Positions 62,401 to 64,000 of a stretch of 64,000 bases of DNA are shown here, in pieces. This stretch comes from Cheilinus undulatus. Lineage: Eukaryota > Chordata > Actinopteri > Labriformes > Labridae. Location of the stretch: assembly GCF_018320785.1 (NCBI RefSeq), contig NC_054877.1:10621030-10685029 (forward strand). The letters are read 5' to 3'. The notes under the pieces were generated by a model, which was not told the DNA's origin, searched no databases, and worked only from the letters and a program-made list of their open reading frames with translations. Position numbers and translations under genes: made by a program. Each line of letters begins with the position of its first letter. Positions within the stretch are counted from its first letter, which is position 1.

Positions 62401-64000
62401 AAACAGAGGCTTTCTAGATGAAAAATAAAATGATTCTCAATTGGTGTACAATGAGACAGCACTGATTTTTGGCCCATTGTTAACTAAAACCCACTAAATT
62501 ACACTGAGAAACCAAACCCCTCTGTTACGCTGTATAAACTAGTTTTCCCACTAGTTTTCAAAAATACAGAAATTTCCTTTTAAGATGAAACTGCATCATT
62601 TTTGCCAAAATGCAATGCTGATTTGTTGGTATATCAAATCTAAATCTGTATTTTACATTTCTTGAAGAGAGTGCATATAACTGCCTGATGAACAAAAGCC
62701 TTCTGGGGAAGCATGTCCCTGGCCTCTCCAAAGTTTGGGCTAAGCCCTAGATATTTAACACTTGTGGTTTGTCTCTTGGCAGGGGTATAAAACAGGTTTT
62801 GATATTTCTTCATTTTTACTTGTATTAAATAAAAGTTTCAAATTCTGGAGTTCTAGTGACAGCCCTGTCTACCAATGTTAGACAAAGTTGCTCTGAGGTT
62901 AACTTTTTTATACCATCCATTTATACTCATTGTAACATAAGTGACTGAAATAGGTTTAAATTTGTATATCAGTAATGTAAAACTACTAATGCTAATATTA
63001 AAGGTCATTTATAAGTGAAGGACTAAAATATTCAGAGTGGTTTTTGGCTGTTGCTTTTTCATTTCAGGTTCTGAGCCCATAACTGCTACAGTAGCTGTCA
63101 GAGAAATTTGTCACATCTCCGGTATGTCTGTGTGAGACTGCAGGAATGTGAGCGACGACAGCACTGAACAAAGTTTCTCTGAAGGCACAGCAGTAAAATA
63201 TAAACTGAAATCTTTTTCACTCTGAGAGCTTCAGCTCTGGGCTTTTCCACAATTCCCCATTTCTCGTAAGCATTCCTGTCAGAGACTTGTATGAACTGGT
63301 GTGTTTTTCCTTGGTGTGTGTGATCTGCATGCATGTTTGCGCTTGTGTGCTCAGCATTGATGACATGGGATGATTGTTCAAGAATCTGAATCACCTATAG
63401 TCCTTTCTTTCTTAGATTACGACACAGTTTACTCAGAGGAAAAGTGCCTCCGGACACAGAAAATATGCATTTAAATTTGTGACACTGGGATTTTATTCCC
63501 TAGAGAGAATACATGTCTGTTTATCAAAAAAAAAAAAAAAAAAAGTTTTTTGTTTACAGTGTTTAAGCACATCTTTTCTCCCACATTAGGACCATACAGA
63601 CTGTATATAGAGATAAATATACAGAGCAAGGCAAATAAGACAAAAAGAGGAAGAGGGAGATTAAGGGACACACCTCTCTGCCTCCCTCTCTCTTGCAGCA
63701 TGTTGGAGCCTGTGGGGCAGGATGTGATTCAGTTTATTATGGACTGAGCGAGTTGACTCTGTCGCACAGGAGAAACACTATCAGAGCCGGACCAAGCAGC
63801 AGAGGATTAAATCTGAAAGACAATACAGAGAAACATCAAGTCCTGGAAAGGTCAGTCACTCTTACTGGAAAACTCTCATCACTTTGATTTTTGGACAAGT
63901 TTTTCCTTCAAAGTCTCTGTCAGATTTTTACAAATATCTGCTTCTTTTCTCATCTTTCCTTCATCTTAAAACAATAATTTACTTTTCGTGACTTGATTAT
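62401..64000. other. Non-coding DNA, nothing recognised
   Basis: A poly-A run at about 63526-63544. The open frames are short and lack domains. Confidence 0.5.

Overview
The window is vertebrate nuclear DNA, almost certainly from a ray-finned (teleost) fish. The evidence is one multi-exon gene with vertebrate splice signals, an encoded protein that matches NFATc4 end to end, and a dense set of fish-type repeats (Tc1-like transposons, hAT-like MITEs, tRNA-derived SINEs, an L2-type LINE tail, a Tf1/sushi-type chromovirus). There are no bacterial operons, CRISPR arrays or phage genes, and most short open frames are chance or repeat-derived.

The only cellular gene I can support is nfatc4, on the minus strand. 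I could reconstruct all 13 coding exons from 48187 (ATG) down to 18862 (TGA). All 12 exon joins keep the reading frame and give a 911-residue protein. The order is an N-terminal calcineurin-docking and serine/proline regulatory region (exons 1-4), a Rel-homology DNA-binding domain (exons 5-8), an IPT/dimerisation domain (exons 9-11), and a proline/serine-rich C-terminal region ending in a conserved NFAT tail (exons 12-13). One intron (intron 4) uses a GC donor.

Region by region. 1-18.8 kb lies downstream of nfatc4 and is gene-poor. It holds an 83-nt pre-miRNA-like hairpin at 1862, a minisatellite split by a MITE (5.0-6.0 kb), a decayed LINE on the minus strand (7.6-8.5 kb), a duplicated and inverted structure (10.2-11.2 kb), a hAT MITE with a perfect 8-bp target duplication (14.1 kb), a degenerate pentanucleotide tract (14.6 kb) and a dead Tc1 copy (16.9-18.3 kb). 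18.8-48.2 kb is nfatc4. Its introns carry a 600-bp CCAAT pentanucleotide array (intron 12), a 22-bp minisatellite (intron 9), a 5'-truncated LINE (intron 7), two decayed Tc1-like copies (introns 6 and 4), and in intron 1 a third Tc1 copy split by a 512-bp MITE. Intron 1 also holds a 2.3-kb TIR-bounded element containing about ten tandem hairpin units that ends about 30 bp from the exon 1 splice donor. 48.2-54.5 kb is the upstream flank, with a polypurine/polypyrimidine tract and another Tc1 copy. 54.5-60.7 kb is a Tc1-like relic interrupted by a very young 5.1-kb Ty3/Gypsy chromovirus (two 378-bp LTRs differing at one base, 5-bp target duplication). 60.7-64 kb holds only repeats.

I did not find an undescribed multi-gene system. 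The observations most worth checking are the self-priming signature of the chromovirus (11 nt after the 5' LTR exactly complementary to 11 nt at the inferred RNA 5' end), the tandem-hairpin element beside exon 1, and the 83-nt hairpin at 1862.
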